Notes: generated by a model not told the origin, from the sequence alone. 48,888 nt of DNA from an uncultured Desulfobacterales bacterium (GCA_947259495.1 CAMYLV010000019.1:1-48888); one strand, 5' to 3'; shown: positions 16,178-26,400, counted from the stretch's first letter. A program made the numbers and translations.

Positions 16178-16698
16178 GGGGAAGACAAATTGAAAATTGA
16201 GAATCGATTCAATGGTCCAAAGGGAAAAGCCGAGCGTATTTTGGGAAAACGAGCTGTGAGTGTGAGATTGAGCTCCGATTGAGCGCGACGCTGTTTCTAT
16301 ATAGCATAAAACACTGTTAAATGTAAAATCAATCCGTAGTCATACATGGATGCTCGCAAACGATTCCGATACCGGTCATTTCCGTTGTCGCCGGCAGGAT
16401 CTTCTTAAATGAACCCCTATCCTTGTTGAAGGCCTCAGGAATTGCAACGGTCCTGCCGGGTCTTTATCTGGTCAATGTGCGTTACAAATAGCCGAAGACC
16501 CAACTAGCGCGCAAATCCGCTTTTTCGTTTGACAGAACCCTTCATTTTCTTTATTTTCGTTAAATCGTGAACTGGATGTTGTTTTTTAATTGATAACGGT
16601 CCAATGACGGTTAGGCTGCCGCACGATAGTTGGGCGCCAATCGCCCGGGTTTGACGGAAAACCGCAGGCAGTTTAGCCCACATCAAAAAGGAGGAAAT
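16178..16698. other. Gene-free gap upstream of the first binding-protein gene
   Basis: No convincing gene. A short plus-strand stretch near 16437-16490 reads GIATVLPGLYLVNVRYK then stop, which could be the tail of a lost gene; this is weak. The last 15 bases hold the strong AAAAAGGAGG site of the next gene. Confidence 0.4.
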
Positions 16699-17490
16699 AT
16701 GAAAAAGCTTTTAGTGTTATTTACCCTGATTGCGCTGGTATGTGCGGCCGGAACCATCCAGGCCAAAGATTGGAAAATCGTGCGCATCGGCGTTGAAGGG
16801 GCTTACCCGCCGTTTAGCTATACGACGGCCGACGGCAAATTGGAGGGATTTGACATTGACATCGCCAGAGCGCTGGGCAAAGCCATGGGCGTGGAAATCA
16901 AGCTGGTGGCCCAGGACTGGGACGGGATCATTCCGGCCTTGATGGCGCGTAAATACGATGCCATCATTGCCTCCATGTCCATTACCGAAGAGCGCAAGAA
17001 AAAAGTGGCTTTCACCAACAAGTACTATAACACGCCCGCAAAGTTCGTCTGCAAAAAAGGCACCATGAAAGAGTTCACGCGTGAACAGGTGGCAGAAGTC
17101 ACGGCGGGCAAGAAAATCGGTGTGCAACGCGCCACCATCCATGACAATTTCATTACCGATAATGGCGGAAACGGTGTGGTGATCAAACGCTATGCCACCC
17201 AGGACGAGGCCTATATGGACCTGAGGGCCGGACGCGTCGACATGTTGCTGGCCGACAGCGTCGCGATTGACGGTGGCTTTCTCAAAAAACCCGAGGGCCA
17301 GGATTACCAGTTCATCGGACCTGATCTGACGGATAAAAAATGGTTCGGTGAAGGCTCCGGGATTGCCTGTCGCAAAAAAGACAAGGACCTGGTGGAACTT
17401 TTTAATAAGGCCATTGTGCAGATCCGGTCGGATGGAACGTATAAGAAGATACAGGATAAATATTTCGATTTCAACGTTTACGGCGAATAA
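16699..17490 (+). CDS. Polar amino-acid ABC transporter substrate-binding protein (HisJ-like), copy 1
   Basis: A 263-residue periplasmic binding protein (SBP_bac_3). A signal peptide (MKKLLVLFTLIALVCAAGTI ending QA at about residue 22) is followed by VRIGVEGAYPPFSY and the family signature GFDIDIARALGKAMGVEIKL. The conserved ASMSITEERKKKVAFT and GVQRATIHDNFI segments indicate lysine/arginine/ornithine/histidine or opine binding. The ATG at 16699 is chosen because AAGGAGG is 4 bases upstream and the signal peptide starts there. It is monocistronic by appearance, closed by a strong terminator. The matching permeases and ATPase are on the other strand at 19143-22326, next to a second binding protein. 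Confidence 0.92.
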   Translation: MKKLLVLFTLIALVCAAGTIQAKDWKIVRIGVEGAYPPFSYTTADGKLEGFDIDIARALGKAMGVEIKLVAQDWDGIIPALMARKYDAIIASMSITEERKKKVAFTNKYYNTPAKFVCKKGTMKEFTREQVAEVTAGKKIGVQRATIHDNFITDNGGNGVVIKRYATQDEAYMDLRAGRVDMLLADSVAIDGGFLKKPEGQDYQFIGPDLTDKKWFGEGSGIACRKKDKDLVELFNKAIVQIRSDGTYKKIQDKYFDFNVYGE

Positions 17491-17520
17491 GCCAACTTGC
17501 TCAAATACTATTTGTTCATG

Positions 17521-17556
17521 ATGGGGGAGAGGACTACTCCCCCATTACTTTTTTAC
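17521..17556 (+). terminator. Rho-independent terminator of binding-protein gene 1
   Basis: A 9-bp hairpin ATGGGGGAG / CTCCCCCAT with a 7-base loop (17521-17545), followed by a T-rich tract (ACTTTTTT). It lies 31 bases after the stop codon. Confidence 0.85.
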
Positions 17557-17570
17557 CTGAATCTTGCATG

Positions 17571-17813
17571 AAAATTAATGAGAAGTCGAGATTATCATAA
17601 ATGGCAGCGCGTCAGGCAAATTAGAGGAGTACAACAAAATACTGATCAGTTAAAATGGATGATAATCATTTTATCTTATTAATTTTCACCCAATGGGCGA
17701 GCTGGAGGGTTCCATCTGCTGCGTTACCTGCCCGCCATCGTCCGCCTGAGGCGGACTCAGGCGAGGCGGGCGGGTTAAGGACGAGGCATAGTTCACTATA
17801 GCCTCGCCCTTAA
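17571..17813. repeat. Cluster of inverted repeats in the gap before the AstE-like gene
   Basis: TGAAAATTAATGAGA near 17571 is matched by the inverted TCTTATTAATTTTCA near 17679. To the right are three hairpins: CCCGCC/GGCGGG (17731-17736 with 17765-17770) enclosing GTCCGCC/GGCGGAC (17740-17756), and TTAAGGACGAGGC with GCCTCGCCCTTAA (17775-17813). No gene is seen in 17491-17960 apart from the terminator. This looks like a worn repetitive or structured element. Confidence 0.55.
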
Positions 17814-17960
17814 ATATCCCGTTCCGTTGGATGACGCATCTGATTTTTTAATATTAAGGTGCGCCTCCTTGCATATGAAAGCCTCCAACTCGTGCAAAAT
17901 TCAGGTAGTCGGTGAATGCTGCGTGTGAAAGAAAATGAGCAGCGCCGGAGCACAAGAAAT

Positions 17961-19103
17961 ATGGGCACCAAAACCATAAAACAGTATACCCTGCCGTCTG
18001 CCAGTTTGGGTAACACCCGCTCGCTGAAAGTTATTCATTACGGCAACCAAATCGCAAAAGGCAAAGCCTATATACAGGCCGGCCTGCACGCCGATGAAGC
18101 CCCCGGCTTCATCGTGATCCATCATCTGATCGACCTGTTTGATCAGGCCGACGCTGAAAATAAGATCGATGGGCGCATTGTGCTGGTTCCGGTGGCCAAT
18201 CCGATTGGTGTGAGCCAGTGGCGCGACGAGCAGCTCCAGGGTCGCTTTAATTTTTTCGACAGCATCAATTTTAATCGCCGGCATCCGGACCTCACGGCCC
18301 AGATCGCAGATCAGGTCAAAAATCGTCTGGGAAGCACCCCGCAGGATAATGTGGCCCTGATCCGCGGGACCGCAAAAAACATACTGGCTTCAATGGCCCC
18401 GCCGGATGAGGCGGCCGCCCTGAAGCATCAGCTGCTGTTGCTGTCAGTTGATGCCGATATCGTGCTGGATCTGCATTGCGACTACCAGGCCCTCATGCAC
18501 GTTTACCTGGGCACACCGCTGTGGCCCGACGCCGCAGATCTATCCGCCCAGCTGGGTGCTGAAGTTACATTGCTGGCGGAAGATTCCGGTGTTACGCCCT
18601 ATGACGAGGCCTGCGGCCGCATCTGGTGGCAGCTGGCGCAAAAATTCCCGGATCACCCTATCCCCCCGGCCTGTCTGGCCGCCACGGTGGAGCTGCGCGG
18701 TATGGCCGATGTCTCTCATGCACAGGCGCAGCAGGATGCGCAAAACATCTTCTGGTTTTTGCAAAGAAGGGGGTTTATCAAAGGAGACGCGCCCGAGGTC
18801 CCGCCATTGCCAAATGAAGCAAGGCCGTTGCGCGGCGTCGAACACCTCAAGGCGCCGGCGCCGGGCGTGGTGGTTTTTTTGAAAGCACCTGGGGCCCGAG
18901 TCAACAAAGGTGAAGTGATTGCCGAGATTGTCAATCCCCTGGCGGACGGGCCGGAAAATCGGATCATCCCTGTTAAAAGCGCTGTCAGCGGCATCGTCTT
19001 TTCGATTAACACCGACCGCTATGCCCGGCCCGGCCGTATACTGGCCAAGATTGCCGGCAGGGTGCCCATTAAGGAAAAGGGGCAGGATTTACTCTCACCC
19101 TAA
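17961..19103 (+). CDS. Succinylglutamate desuccinylase/aspartoacylase (AstE/AspA) family metallo-deacylase
   Basis: A 380-residue zinc-dependent enzyme of the M14-like AstE/AspA family. Zinc ligands are visible: His and Glu in QAGLHADEAPG and the second His in DLHCDYQ. The phosphate/carboxylate-binding motif FNRRHPD is also present. The family cleaves N-acyl groups from amino acids such as N-succinylglutamate or N-acetylaspartate. The C-terminal part (from about residue 280, HLKAPAPGVVVFLKAPGARV) has a small beta-barrel with a biotinyl/lipoyl-like look, as in many AstE relatives. The ATG at 17961 is chosen because the 15 upstream residues are polar and unsupported. Between two binding proteins and converging on the permease genes, it may process the imported compound. 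Confidence 0.82.
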   Translation: MGTKTIKQYTLPSASLGNTRSLKVIHYGNQIAKGKAYIQAGLHADEAPGFIVIHHLIDLFDQADAENKIDGRIVLVPVANPIGVSQWRDEQLQGRFNFFDSINFNRRHPDLTAQIADQVKNRLGSTPQDNVALIRGTAKNILASMAPPDEAAALKHQLLLLSVDADIVLDLHCDYQALMHVYLGTPLWPDAADLSAQLGAEVTLLAEDSGVTPYDEACGRIWWQLAQKFPDHPIPPACLAATVELRGMADVSHAQAQQDAQNIFWFLQRRGFIKGDAPEVPPLPNEARPLRGVEHLKAPAPGVVVFLKAPGARVNKGEVIAEIVNPLADGPENRIIPVKSAVSGIVFSINTDRYARPGRILAKIAGRVPIKEKGQDLLSP

Positions 19104-19142
19104 TTTTTGCATTAAAATTAATGAGATGTGCGGTGGGAAAGC

Positions 19143-19835
19143 TTAGCTTTCGCGCGGGCGCAAATAGGCATGCCAGTGATGTTCGGCTTTTTTGAATCCC
19201 CAGACGATCATAAACGTTATGGCCAGATAAAACAGCCCGGCAGCGATAAAAGATTCAAAGGGCACAAAATTTCGGGCGTTGACAATTTTAGCCGCACCGA
19301 ACAGGTCGACAATGGTGATGAGCCCCGCCAGGGAGCTGCCGTGCAGCATGAAAATGACTTCGTTCCCGTAGGCAGGCAGGGCGCGTCTGAAGGTGCTGGG
19401 CAATATGATGCGCCGGTAAATCTGGGCATTGGACATACCACACGACTTGGCCGCTTCGACTTCGCCATATGGGGTCTGCTCGATGGTACCCCGCAGAATC
19501 TCGCCCGTATAGCCGGCGGTATTGAGGGCAAAGGCCACCAGGGCGCAGGCCCAGGCTTCCTGAAATATGACCCACAAAAAACTCGCGCGCACCGCCTCAA
19601 ACTGTCCCATGCCGTGGTAAATCATAAACATCTGGACCAGCAGCGGCGTGCCCCGGAAAAAATAAATGTAGGCCTTGGGCAATGCACTCGCCCATTTGTT
19701 TTTTGATGCCGCCAGCAGGGCAATGGGTATCGCCAGGCACAGCCCCACCAACAGCGAGGAGATAACCAGAACGATGGTGGTTCGCAGCCCTTGAAGATAC
19801 AACGGCAAATTATCTATGATGACCTGAATATCCAT
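19143..19835 (-). CDS. Polar amino-acid ABC transporter permease (HisM/OccM-like)
   Basis: A 230-residue inner-membrane permease of the His/Glu/Gln/Arg/opine group. About five membrane helices are present. The ATPase-docking EAA motif is EVEAAKSCGMSNAQIYRRIILP (read in parts), and the N-terminal RGTPLLVQMFMIYHGMGQF segment is typical. It is the last gene of a minus-strand operon ATPase, binding protein, permease, permease. It pairs with the permease encoded just upstream (29-base gap) to form the heterodimeric channel. Confidence 0.93.
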   Translation of the reverse strand: MDIQVIIDNLPLYLQGLRTTIVLVISSLLVGLCLAIPIALLAASKNKWASALPKAYIYFFRGTPLLVQMFMIYHGMGQFEAVRASFLWVIFQEAWACALVAFALNTAGYTGEILRGTIEQTPYGEVEAAKSCGMSNAQIYRRIILPSTFRRALPAYGNEVIFMLHGSSLAGLITIVDLFGAAKIVNARNFVPFESFIAAGLFYLAITFMIVWGFKKAEHHWHAYLRPRES

Positions 19836-19864
19836 AAGAAAAAAATATTCATGAAATATGCGGG

Positions 19865-20551
19865 CTAAGCTTTTCGCACCCCCACACTGTAACGTTTATC
19901 CAGCCATCGCATGCCCACATCGGAAAAGCCCGTAATGACCAGAAACAAAAAAGCCACCACGCAATAAAAGGTAAACGGTTTGCGGGTGGACCCGCCGGCC
20001 AGGCCGGCGTTGTAAACCATATCCTGCAAGCCGATCACAGAAACCAGTGCGGTCGTCTTCACCATAACCAGCCAGTTATTGCCGATTCCCGGCAAGGCAT
20101 GCCGCACCATAGCGGGTAAGGTAATTCGGGAAAAAACCTGCAGCGGCGTCATACCAAAGGCATGTCCGGCCTCGATTTCGCCCCGGGCTACGGCCAATAT
20201 CCCGCCCCGAAAAGACTCCGCGAAATAGGCACCGAAAATAAAACCGATGGTGAGGACACCGGCGATAAAAGGATCCACATCAATATAATCTAACCCCATT
20301 TTTTCACCGATATCGTTGACCAGAATCTGGCCGCCAAAAAAGATAAGCGTCATCAGGACCAGATCGGGTATGCCCCTGATGATGGTGGTATAGGTTCCCG
20401 CGATACCCCTGGCAATGCGGGATTTGGAAAGCCTGGCAACCGCGCCGATCAATCCGAGCAAAACCGCAATCAGCAAGGATAATAAGGCCACTTCGACGGT
20501 CAGCAGCATTCCTTTGAGGATCAGCGGAAAATAGGCAACTACCTGAGACAT
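19865..20551 (-). CDS. Polar amino-acid ABC transporter permease (HisQ/OccQ-like)
   Basis: A 228-residue inner-membrane permease. The segment TTIIRGIPDLVLMTLIFFGG and the EAA loop EIEAGHAFGMTPLQVFSRIT (read in parts) match HisQ/OccQ. It forms a pair with the downstream permease. It starts about 60 bases after the binding-protein gene of the same operon. In the octopine (occ) and nopaline (noc) systems the same four parts occur together; sequence alone cannot separate these from histidine or lysine/arginine/ornithine importers. Confidence 0.93.
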   Translation of the reverse strand: MSQVVAYFPLILKGMLLTVEVALLSLLIAVLLGLIGAVARLSKSRIARGIAGTYTTIIRGIPDLVLMTLIFFGGQILVNDIGEKMGLDYIDVDPFIAGVLTIGFIFGAYFAESFRGGILAVARGEIEAGHAFGMTPLQVFSRITLPAMVRHALPGIGNNWLVMVKTTALVSVIGLQDMVYNAGLAGGSTRKPFTFYCVVAFLFLVITGFSDVGMRWLDKRYSVGVRKA

Positions 20552-20612
20552 ACAGGTTTCCTGTAATTAAGCTGAATAAGCGAATTCGGTTAGGGTTCTA
20601 TAATCAAAACCG

Positions 20613-21461
20613 CTATTGCGGTGCTGAAGTGTCGAACGTAAACCACTCGATGGCCAGTTTTTTGATGGTTCCGTCACGAAGCGCTGCGTCAATGGCCGTT
20701 GAAAACATATCGGCCAGATCCTGATTCTTTTTGCGGACGGCCACACCAATACCACTGCCGAAGGGCCCGCCGGTCATCTGGGGGCCGATGATCGTATACT
20801 CCTTGCCCTGCTCAGATTTAATTATCGGCACCCAGTAGGCCATGCCCCCGACCAGCGCATCCAGGCGGCCCTGATATAGCTCGAGGTCAACGGTGTGCTG
20901 AAAGTCATATATCCGAATTTCAGCATGCTCGCCCAGATAGGCATCGGCAAATTTTTGATTGATTGTCGCGACCTGGACCCCGATTACTTTACCTTTTAAT
21001 GCGTTGATGAGGGCGTCCAGGGCGGCCTGTTCTGCGGGACTGATATCATCCAGTGTCAAATGCTCGAGTGGTGATCGGAAGCTAGCGAGGGGATTGTCTT
21101 TGCGCACCACAAATATATTGGGTGTGTCGGCATAACTGCGCGAAAATGTGACCAATTTTTTACGCGGTTCCGTTATCGACATAGCCGCCATGATGGCATC
21201 ATATTGTCCCTGATTCAGCCCCTTAATAATGCCCCGCCATTTTTGGGTAACGATTTCGCACTCTATGTTCATGCGCCCGCACAGATTTTTGGCCAGCTCG
21301 ATATCGAACCCGACCAGCTTGCCGGATTTGTCGTAATAGTTCCAGGGCGGGTAAGCGCCTTCGGTTGCAACTTTAATTTTCTTCCAATCACCGGCGAATG
21401 CCTGGGCAAGGAAAGCGATGCAGATCACCACGGTAATCAACAGAACGCGTGGTGTGCGCAT
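20613..21461 (-). CDS. Polar amino-acid ABC transporter substrate-binding protein (HisJ/OccT-like), copy 2
   Basis: A periplasmic binding protein of 282 residues from the ATG at 21461. That start gives a clean signal peptide (MRTPRVLLITVVICIAFLAQ, then AFA). A longer form from 21512 is possible; no clear ribosome site separates them. Signature segments are KVATEGAYPPWNYYDKSG, GFDIELAKNLCGRMNIECEI and AAMSITEPRKKLVTFSRSYAD. It shares the fold with the protein at 16699 but is clearly diverged. Lying inside the transporter operon, it is the dedicated receptor; the distant copy may serve the same membrane complex with another specificity. Confidence 0.9.
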   Translation of the reverse strand: MRTPRVLLITVVICIAFLAQAFAGDWKKIKVATEGAYPPWNYYDKSGKLVGFDIELAKNLCGRMNIECEIVTQKWRGIIKGLNQGQYDAIMAAMSITEPRKKLVTFSRSYADTPNIFVVRKDNPLASFRSPLEHLTLDDISPAEQAALDALINALKGKVIGVQVATINQKFADAYLGEHAEIRIYDFQHTVDLELYQGRLDALVGGMAYWVPIIKSEQGKEYTIIGPQMTGGPFGSGIGVAVRKKNQDLADMFSTAIDAALRDGTIKKLAIEWFTFDTSAPQ

Positions 21462-21558
21462 CTGTTTTATGGTGTTGCCGTTGCCATATGGGGTCAATTG
21501 TGCAGGTGCCATTTTTCCATAGTAACGATTTAAAAAATCCGGCAAAATTACCGGAACA

Positions 21559-22326
21559 TTAAAAAACGCCGACTAAAAATTCCCGGAAGCGATCCGACTT
21601 GGGATGATTGAAAACCTGATCCGGGGATCCGTTTTCCACAACCAGGCCCGCGTCTAAAAAGATAACCCGGCTGGAAACGTCTCGCGCAAATCCCATTTCA
21701 TGCGTGACCACCAGCATCGTGCGTCCTTCTTCGGCTAAATCCTGCATCACTCTCAGAACTTCGCCCACCAGCTCCGGATCGAGGGCGGAAGTCGGCTCAT
21801 CAAAGAGCAGCATATCCGGTTCCATGGCCAGGGCGCGCGCGATGGCCGCGCGTTGCATCTGGCCGCCCGACAGATGCGCCGGATAATAGTGCCGATGCTC
21901 AAACAAGCCGACCCGCTGCAATAATTTTTCAGCCCGTTCTTTCGCTTCCGCTTTGGAAACTTTCAGCACATTTACGGGCGCTTCCATCACATTCTGCACA
22001 ACCGTCATATGGGCCCATAAATTAAATTGCTGGAATACCATTGCCAATTTAGATCGGATGCGTTCGACCTGTTTACGGTCCGCCGCCTTGCGCTCTCCTG
22101 AACGCAACTCCTGCATTTTAATGAGCTCGCCCTTGACGTAGACTTTCCCCGAGGTGGGTGTTTCTAAAAGATTAATGCAGCGCAGCAGCGTGCTCTTGCC
22201 GGAACCGCTGCTTCCCAGAATGGATATGACGTCTTGCTCGTAGGCCTCAATTGATATACCCCTCAACACTTTAATGGTGCCGAAGCTTTTATGGATGTCT
22301 TCGACTCTGAGCGCGGGTGTCGCCAT
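21559..22326 (-). CDS. Polar amino-acid ABC transporter ATPase (HisP/OccP-like)
   Basis: Cytoplasmic ATPase, 255 residues from the ATG at 22326. Walker A is GSSGSGKST, the Q-loop region [15 protein letters not shown] is typical of this group, the signature is LSGGQMQR and Walker B is [20 protein letters not shown] lies 10 bases before this ATG and only one base before an upstream ATG (22335), which favours the shorter start. It is the first gene of the minus-strand transporter operon. No promoter was recognised in the AT-rich stretch upstream. Confidence 0.93.
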   Translation of the reverse strand: MATPALRVEDIHKSFGTIKVLRGISIEAYEQDVISILGSSGSGKSTLLRCINLLETPTSGKVYVKGELIKMQELRSGERKAADRKQVERIRSKLAMVFQQFNLWAHMTVVQNVMEAPVNVLKVSKAEAKERAEKLLQRVGLFEHRHYYPAHLSGGQMQRAAIARALAMEPDMLLFDEPTSALDPELVGEVLRVMQDLAEEGRTMLVVTHEMGFARDVSSRVIFLDAGLVVENGSPDQVFNHPKSDRFREFLVGVF

Positions 22327-22641
22327 TCTGTCCATATCCTTTCCGCCCGTCTCCTGTGCGCTTATGACAGCCGGCAGGCTTCTTTCGGATTTGTTTCTCT
22401 GAATTTAACATCCGCCTTCTCTTGGCGGGGTGGGTAAAAAAAATTTTAGGCAGACTTACTAAAAAGATTACTCGAAGAATTTTCCCGATATTGTAGTGCC
22501 GTTTTATTCTAAAATTCCTTATTAAATATATTGCTTAAATGCAAGCCATATTATGATTTTTATTTATTTTCAGTGGCCGACCGTTCGGATGTAAATCTAT
22601 AACCCGTTTAACAGGGGCCAAAGCGGGGGTTACAAAACAAA
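22327..22641. other. Gene-free gap between the transporter operon and the khpA terminator
   Basis: No gene or RNA is recognised. The part from about 22430 to 22560 is AT-rich and probably contains the promoter of the minus-strand transporter operon, but no clear -35/-10 pair stood out. Confidence 0.4.
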
Positions 22642-22680
22642 ATAAGGGCGCTCCGCCTAATTTTGGCGGAGCGCCCTTAT
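22642..22680 (-). terminator. Strong terminator hairpin downstream of the KH-domain gene
   Basis: A perfect 16-bp stem (ATAAGGGCGCTCCGCC with GGCGGAGCGCCCTTAT) and a 7-base loop. On the minus strand it is followed by TTTGTTTTG, so it best serves the minus-strand KH gene ending at 22786. It may also block read-through from the other side. Confidence 0.8.
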
Positions 22681-22785
22681 CGTTTTGCCAATCGAGAGTC
22701 TTCCCCGGTTGAAATAAACCTAACCGCTTCTCCGTTTAAAGAACCAGAGGTGATGTCTGGCGCTGTAAAGTGGGGTCAGAGAATA

Positions 22786-23016
22786 TCATTCCAGAATTTC
22801 AAGAATGACGCGTTTTTTTGCCTTACCGGATGCGGCGTTTAATACAGTTCGAATCGCCTGGGCTGTTCTGCCATGCTTGCCGATGATCTTGCCCATATCT
22901 TCTTTTGCAACTTTAAGCTCCAAGATCAAAGCGTGCCCACCTTCTACTTCATTGACCTTTACCTGTTCCGGGTTGTCAACAAGTGCGCGTGCAATTTCGC
23001 TGATCAAATCTTTCAT
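22786..23016 (-). CDS. khpA: KH-domain RNA-binding protein KhpA (YlqC family)
   Basis: A 76-residue single KH domain. The RNA-binding GxxG-type loop is visible in GKIIGKHGRTAQAIRTVL. Start MKDLISEIARALVDNPEQV is typical of the YlqC/KhpA family, which acts as a small RNA chaperone with KhpB/Jag and affects cell size and division in Gram-positives. In many genomes it sits after rpsP (ribosomal protein S16), but here it is solitary, with its own terminator. A ribosome site (AAAGGACCTGGAGCC) precedes the ATG. Confidence 0.9.
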   Translation of the reverse strand: MKDLISEIARALVDNPEQVKVNEVEGGHALILELKVAKEDMGKIIGKHGRTAQAIRTVLNAASGKAKKRVILEILE

Positions 23017-23491
23017 GGCTCCAGGTCCTTTGTTAGCGGTTACGTTTTAGCTATCCCGAGCATCGCTGACGTGTCAATTCTTTAGTCTATTAAAAGTCAT
23101 CCCAGCATACCGAAAGTCTGGCAGGAAGTCAAAGAGAGTAATAAAAAAGTGAACTTTCAAAAAAAATTGGTGTGCAGATTCTATCGATAATATGTATAAG
23201 AAAATAAAGCGGGAACCTACGCTCTATGCGTGCCTGAAACAGCAGCTGGTGCGGGGATGCAGGTCAAAAGGGTTTATGCACGGTGCTCGGGTTCAAAATG
23301 GTGTGTCTGTAAATATCAAAAGGGCGGCTCATGCGAGTCGCCCGTTAAGGAGGAGAACAGATGAAGGTCTGTAGGCTGCAGATACGTCATCATTCTCACA
23401 TAAAAAATAAGACCGGACGAATCATATGTCAAATTCAGTCGCACTTATTGGGGCGAATCAAAAACGCAAAAACGCTTTTTGTTTATCGGGA
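23017..23491. other. Gap with a hairpin and strong ribosome site; possible structured leader
   Basis: No established gene. On the plus strand a hairpin GGGCGGCTC-ATGC-GAGTCGCCC (23322-23343) is followed at once by AAGGAGG (23347-23353) and an ATG at 23361. That frame runs 75 codons to 23588 but overlaps the end of the RND pump gene antisense and has unusual composition, so I do not call it as a gene. Confidence 0.35.
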
Positions 23492-26400
23492 TCAGCCGGA
23501 AAGCAATTTATCAGGCCTCCGGTGTTTGCTTGCAACAGCAAGATCCCGCCTGCCGGTTAATCGCTGCAAATCTTCAACAACTGTATAAAAACAGGGCACC
23601 AGAATCAGCGTGATCATCGTCGCGAAGACAATCCCAAAGCCCAGGGAAACGGCCATCGGAATGAGGAACCGGGCCTGTCGTGATGTTTCGAAGATCATGG
23701 GCGTCAGGCCACCGAAAGTGGTCAGGGTTGTCAGCATAATTGGCCGAAATCGATGAATTGCAGCACCATGGACGGCTTCAGGCGCCGTCATTCCCTCTTG
23801 CTGGTTGCGGTTTGAAAAATTGATGAGCACCAGCGAGTCGTTGATCACCACGCCGGAAAGGGCGACAACGCCAAACATGCTCATCACGCTCAGGCTGTAA
23901 CCCATGATCAGATGCCCAATGACCGCCCCCACAATGCCAAAGGGAATGCACAGCATAATGATAATGGGCTGGATAAAGCTGTTGAACGGCAACGCCAGCA
24001 TGGCATAGATGACCGCCAGGGCCATCAACAGACCGATCATCAGGCTGCGCATGCTGTCGCGCCTGTCGGCCTGCCGGCCTTCAAAACTGTATGTCAGACC
24101 GGCATATTTTTTCTGCAGAGCCGGCAGTGCGTCGGTCTTCAACGACTGCAGCACCTGATCGGTTTTGCTGCGGGGTCTGACATCCGCAGCCACGGTCACC
24201 ACGCGCCGGCCGTTTCTGCGATCGATGGTGGTATATGCCCGGCCGCGTTTTACCGTAACTGCTTCTTTCAAGGGCACCTCTGTGCCGGAGGGCGTTCGCA
24301 GGACCATTTGCTCAAGGTTATATTCGGATACGCGCTCTTCTTTGGGCAGCCGCACCATGACCTTGACTTCGTTGCGCCCCCGTTGTTGGCGCAGCACCTC
24401 AGCACCATAAAAGGCGTGGCGAACCTGCCGGGCCACCTCCCGGGAGCGTAAACCCAGGCTACGGCCTTCGGGTTTGATTTGAAAATCGATCTGCTGCTTG
24501 CCCGGTGAGAAGCCATCGTCGATGTCCGTGACGCTGGGAAAAAATCCTAAAGCAGCAGCCACTTCCGCGCTGGCCTTCTCTAAGACATCGATGCGGCGAT
24601 GACTCAATTCGACGGAAATGGCTGCACCGCGGCCCGGCCCGCCGGCATCGGATTCGAATTTGAGAAATTCCAGCCCGGACAGAACACCAACGCGTTTCCG
24701 CCACAACTCGGTCAACCCGGCGGTTGAGATCGGCCGGTCATCCGGCGGTGTCAGATACACACGTACCGTCGCGAGGTTGCCGTTTATAACCGAAAAAATT
24801 CCGCGCACCAGTTGATCACCACCGTTTTCCTGCGCCACCTGCTGGGCCGCTTTGACCAGAATTTGCTGCACGCGTTCGGTTTGCTGAACCGCGGTGCCAA
24901 AGGGCAGTTGGGCCGTTGCCAGGGAATAGTCGGATTCCACCTTGGGAAACAGCTCAAATCCCATCCGGCCGCTTTTAATGTAGGCGACCGTAATCACCAG
25001 CACTGTGACCCCGACGGACAGCGTCAAATACCGGTTGCGCAAGGCCATATCAAGGAAAGGCCCGTAGCGGGTACGAATAAAGCGGCCGAAAAAATCGCTG
25101 AAGCGCGCCTGCTGCGCCATCAACCACCCGAAAAGCCCGCCCGGATTCGCGCGCCAACGATGGCCGACATGCGCCGGCAGTATGAAAAGACTTTCGATGA
25201 GGGACACCGCAAAGACACCGATCACCACAAATGGGATATGAATGAAAATTTTACCCATAAAGCCGGATACAAAAAACATGGGCGCAAAGGCGACCATGTT
25301 GGTCAGCACACTGAAAGTGATGGGCATCGCTATTTCCCGGGTTCCGCGCACTGCCGCGTCAAACCAGGCGAGCCCGCGCTGGCGGTAATGATATATGTTT
25401 TCACCCACCACAATGGCATCATCGACCACGATTCCCAGGGTAACGATAAAGGCAAACATGGAGATAATATTGATGGATGAGCCCACTAGCGGTAAAAATA
25501 GAAAAGATCCCAGAATCGAAATCGGTATGCCCAGGCTGACCCAGAACGCCAAACGGGCTTCTAAAAAAATGGCCAGCAGGACAAACACCAGGCCCAGTCC
25601 CAGAAACCCGTTGCGCAGCATAAGATCCATGCGCTGACGATAAATTTCAGATCTGTCATTGCGGGCCTCCAGCGCCAGGCCGGGGGGTAGAATTTGATTG
25701 ATGGTTACCATTTGCCTGCGAACTGCATCGGAGACCGAAATCGGCGTCTGATCGCCGACGCGATAGACCTGAATCATAACCGCCGACTGGCCGTTATAAG
25801 TGGCAAAATTGTCTGTTTCTTCAAAGCCGTCTTTGATCGTGGCGATGTCTTCAAGCAGAACCCGTGTGCCGTCGTTGGTGGTGATAAGCGGAATTTTACC
25901 GAATTCGCCGCCATAATCCCGCCGTTCCTTCATACGTACCAGGATATCACCGCTCTCGGTTTTGATGGCACCGGCGGGCAATTCCACTGATGCACGCCGG
26001 ATTCTGCCGGCAACCTCTTCAAGGGTCAGGTTCAGGGACCGCAGGGTTTTCTGGGAAATTTCGATGCTTATTTCATAGTTGCGCACCCCTTCCATCTCCA
26101 CCTGGGTAATGTCAGGGTCCTGGATCAGCCGGTCGCGGATATCCTCAGCCACTTCACGCAGAATCCATTCATTTTGATTGCCGTATAGCGCCAGCGAAAC
26201 CACAGAACGTTTGCGCTCGGCGATAACCACCTGGGCTTCTTCGGCTTCCTCGGGAAATGAGGTAATGCGGTCCACCTCGTTTTTAATGTCCTGGGCCAGG
26301 CGTTGAATATTTTCGCCTTCTAAAATTTCCACGCTGACCGTGCCGACGCCTTCGCGGGCAGTCGCGGTGAACTCCTTGATGCCCACAAGGCCCTCAACGG

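Noticed and set aside
22772-22788. TGGGGTCAGAG motif near the end of the KH gene
   Set aside because: Resembles a word common in REP/RAYT-associated repeats, but only a single short occurrence is present with no palindrome.
23361-23588. A 75-codon plus-strand frame behind a strong ribosome site
   Set aside because: It overlaps the RND pump gene antisense, has a very basic and unstructured composition and no recognisable homology; kept only as a finding about the leader.
23912-24451. Long plus-strand frames inside the RND pump gene
   Set aside because: They are antisense shadows of a full-length, motif-complete pump gene.
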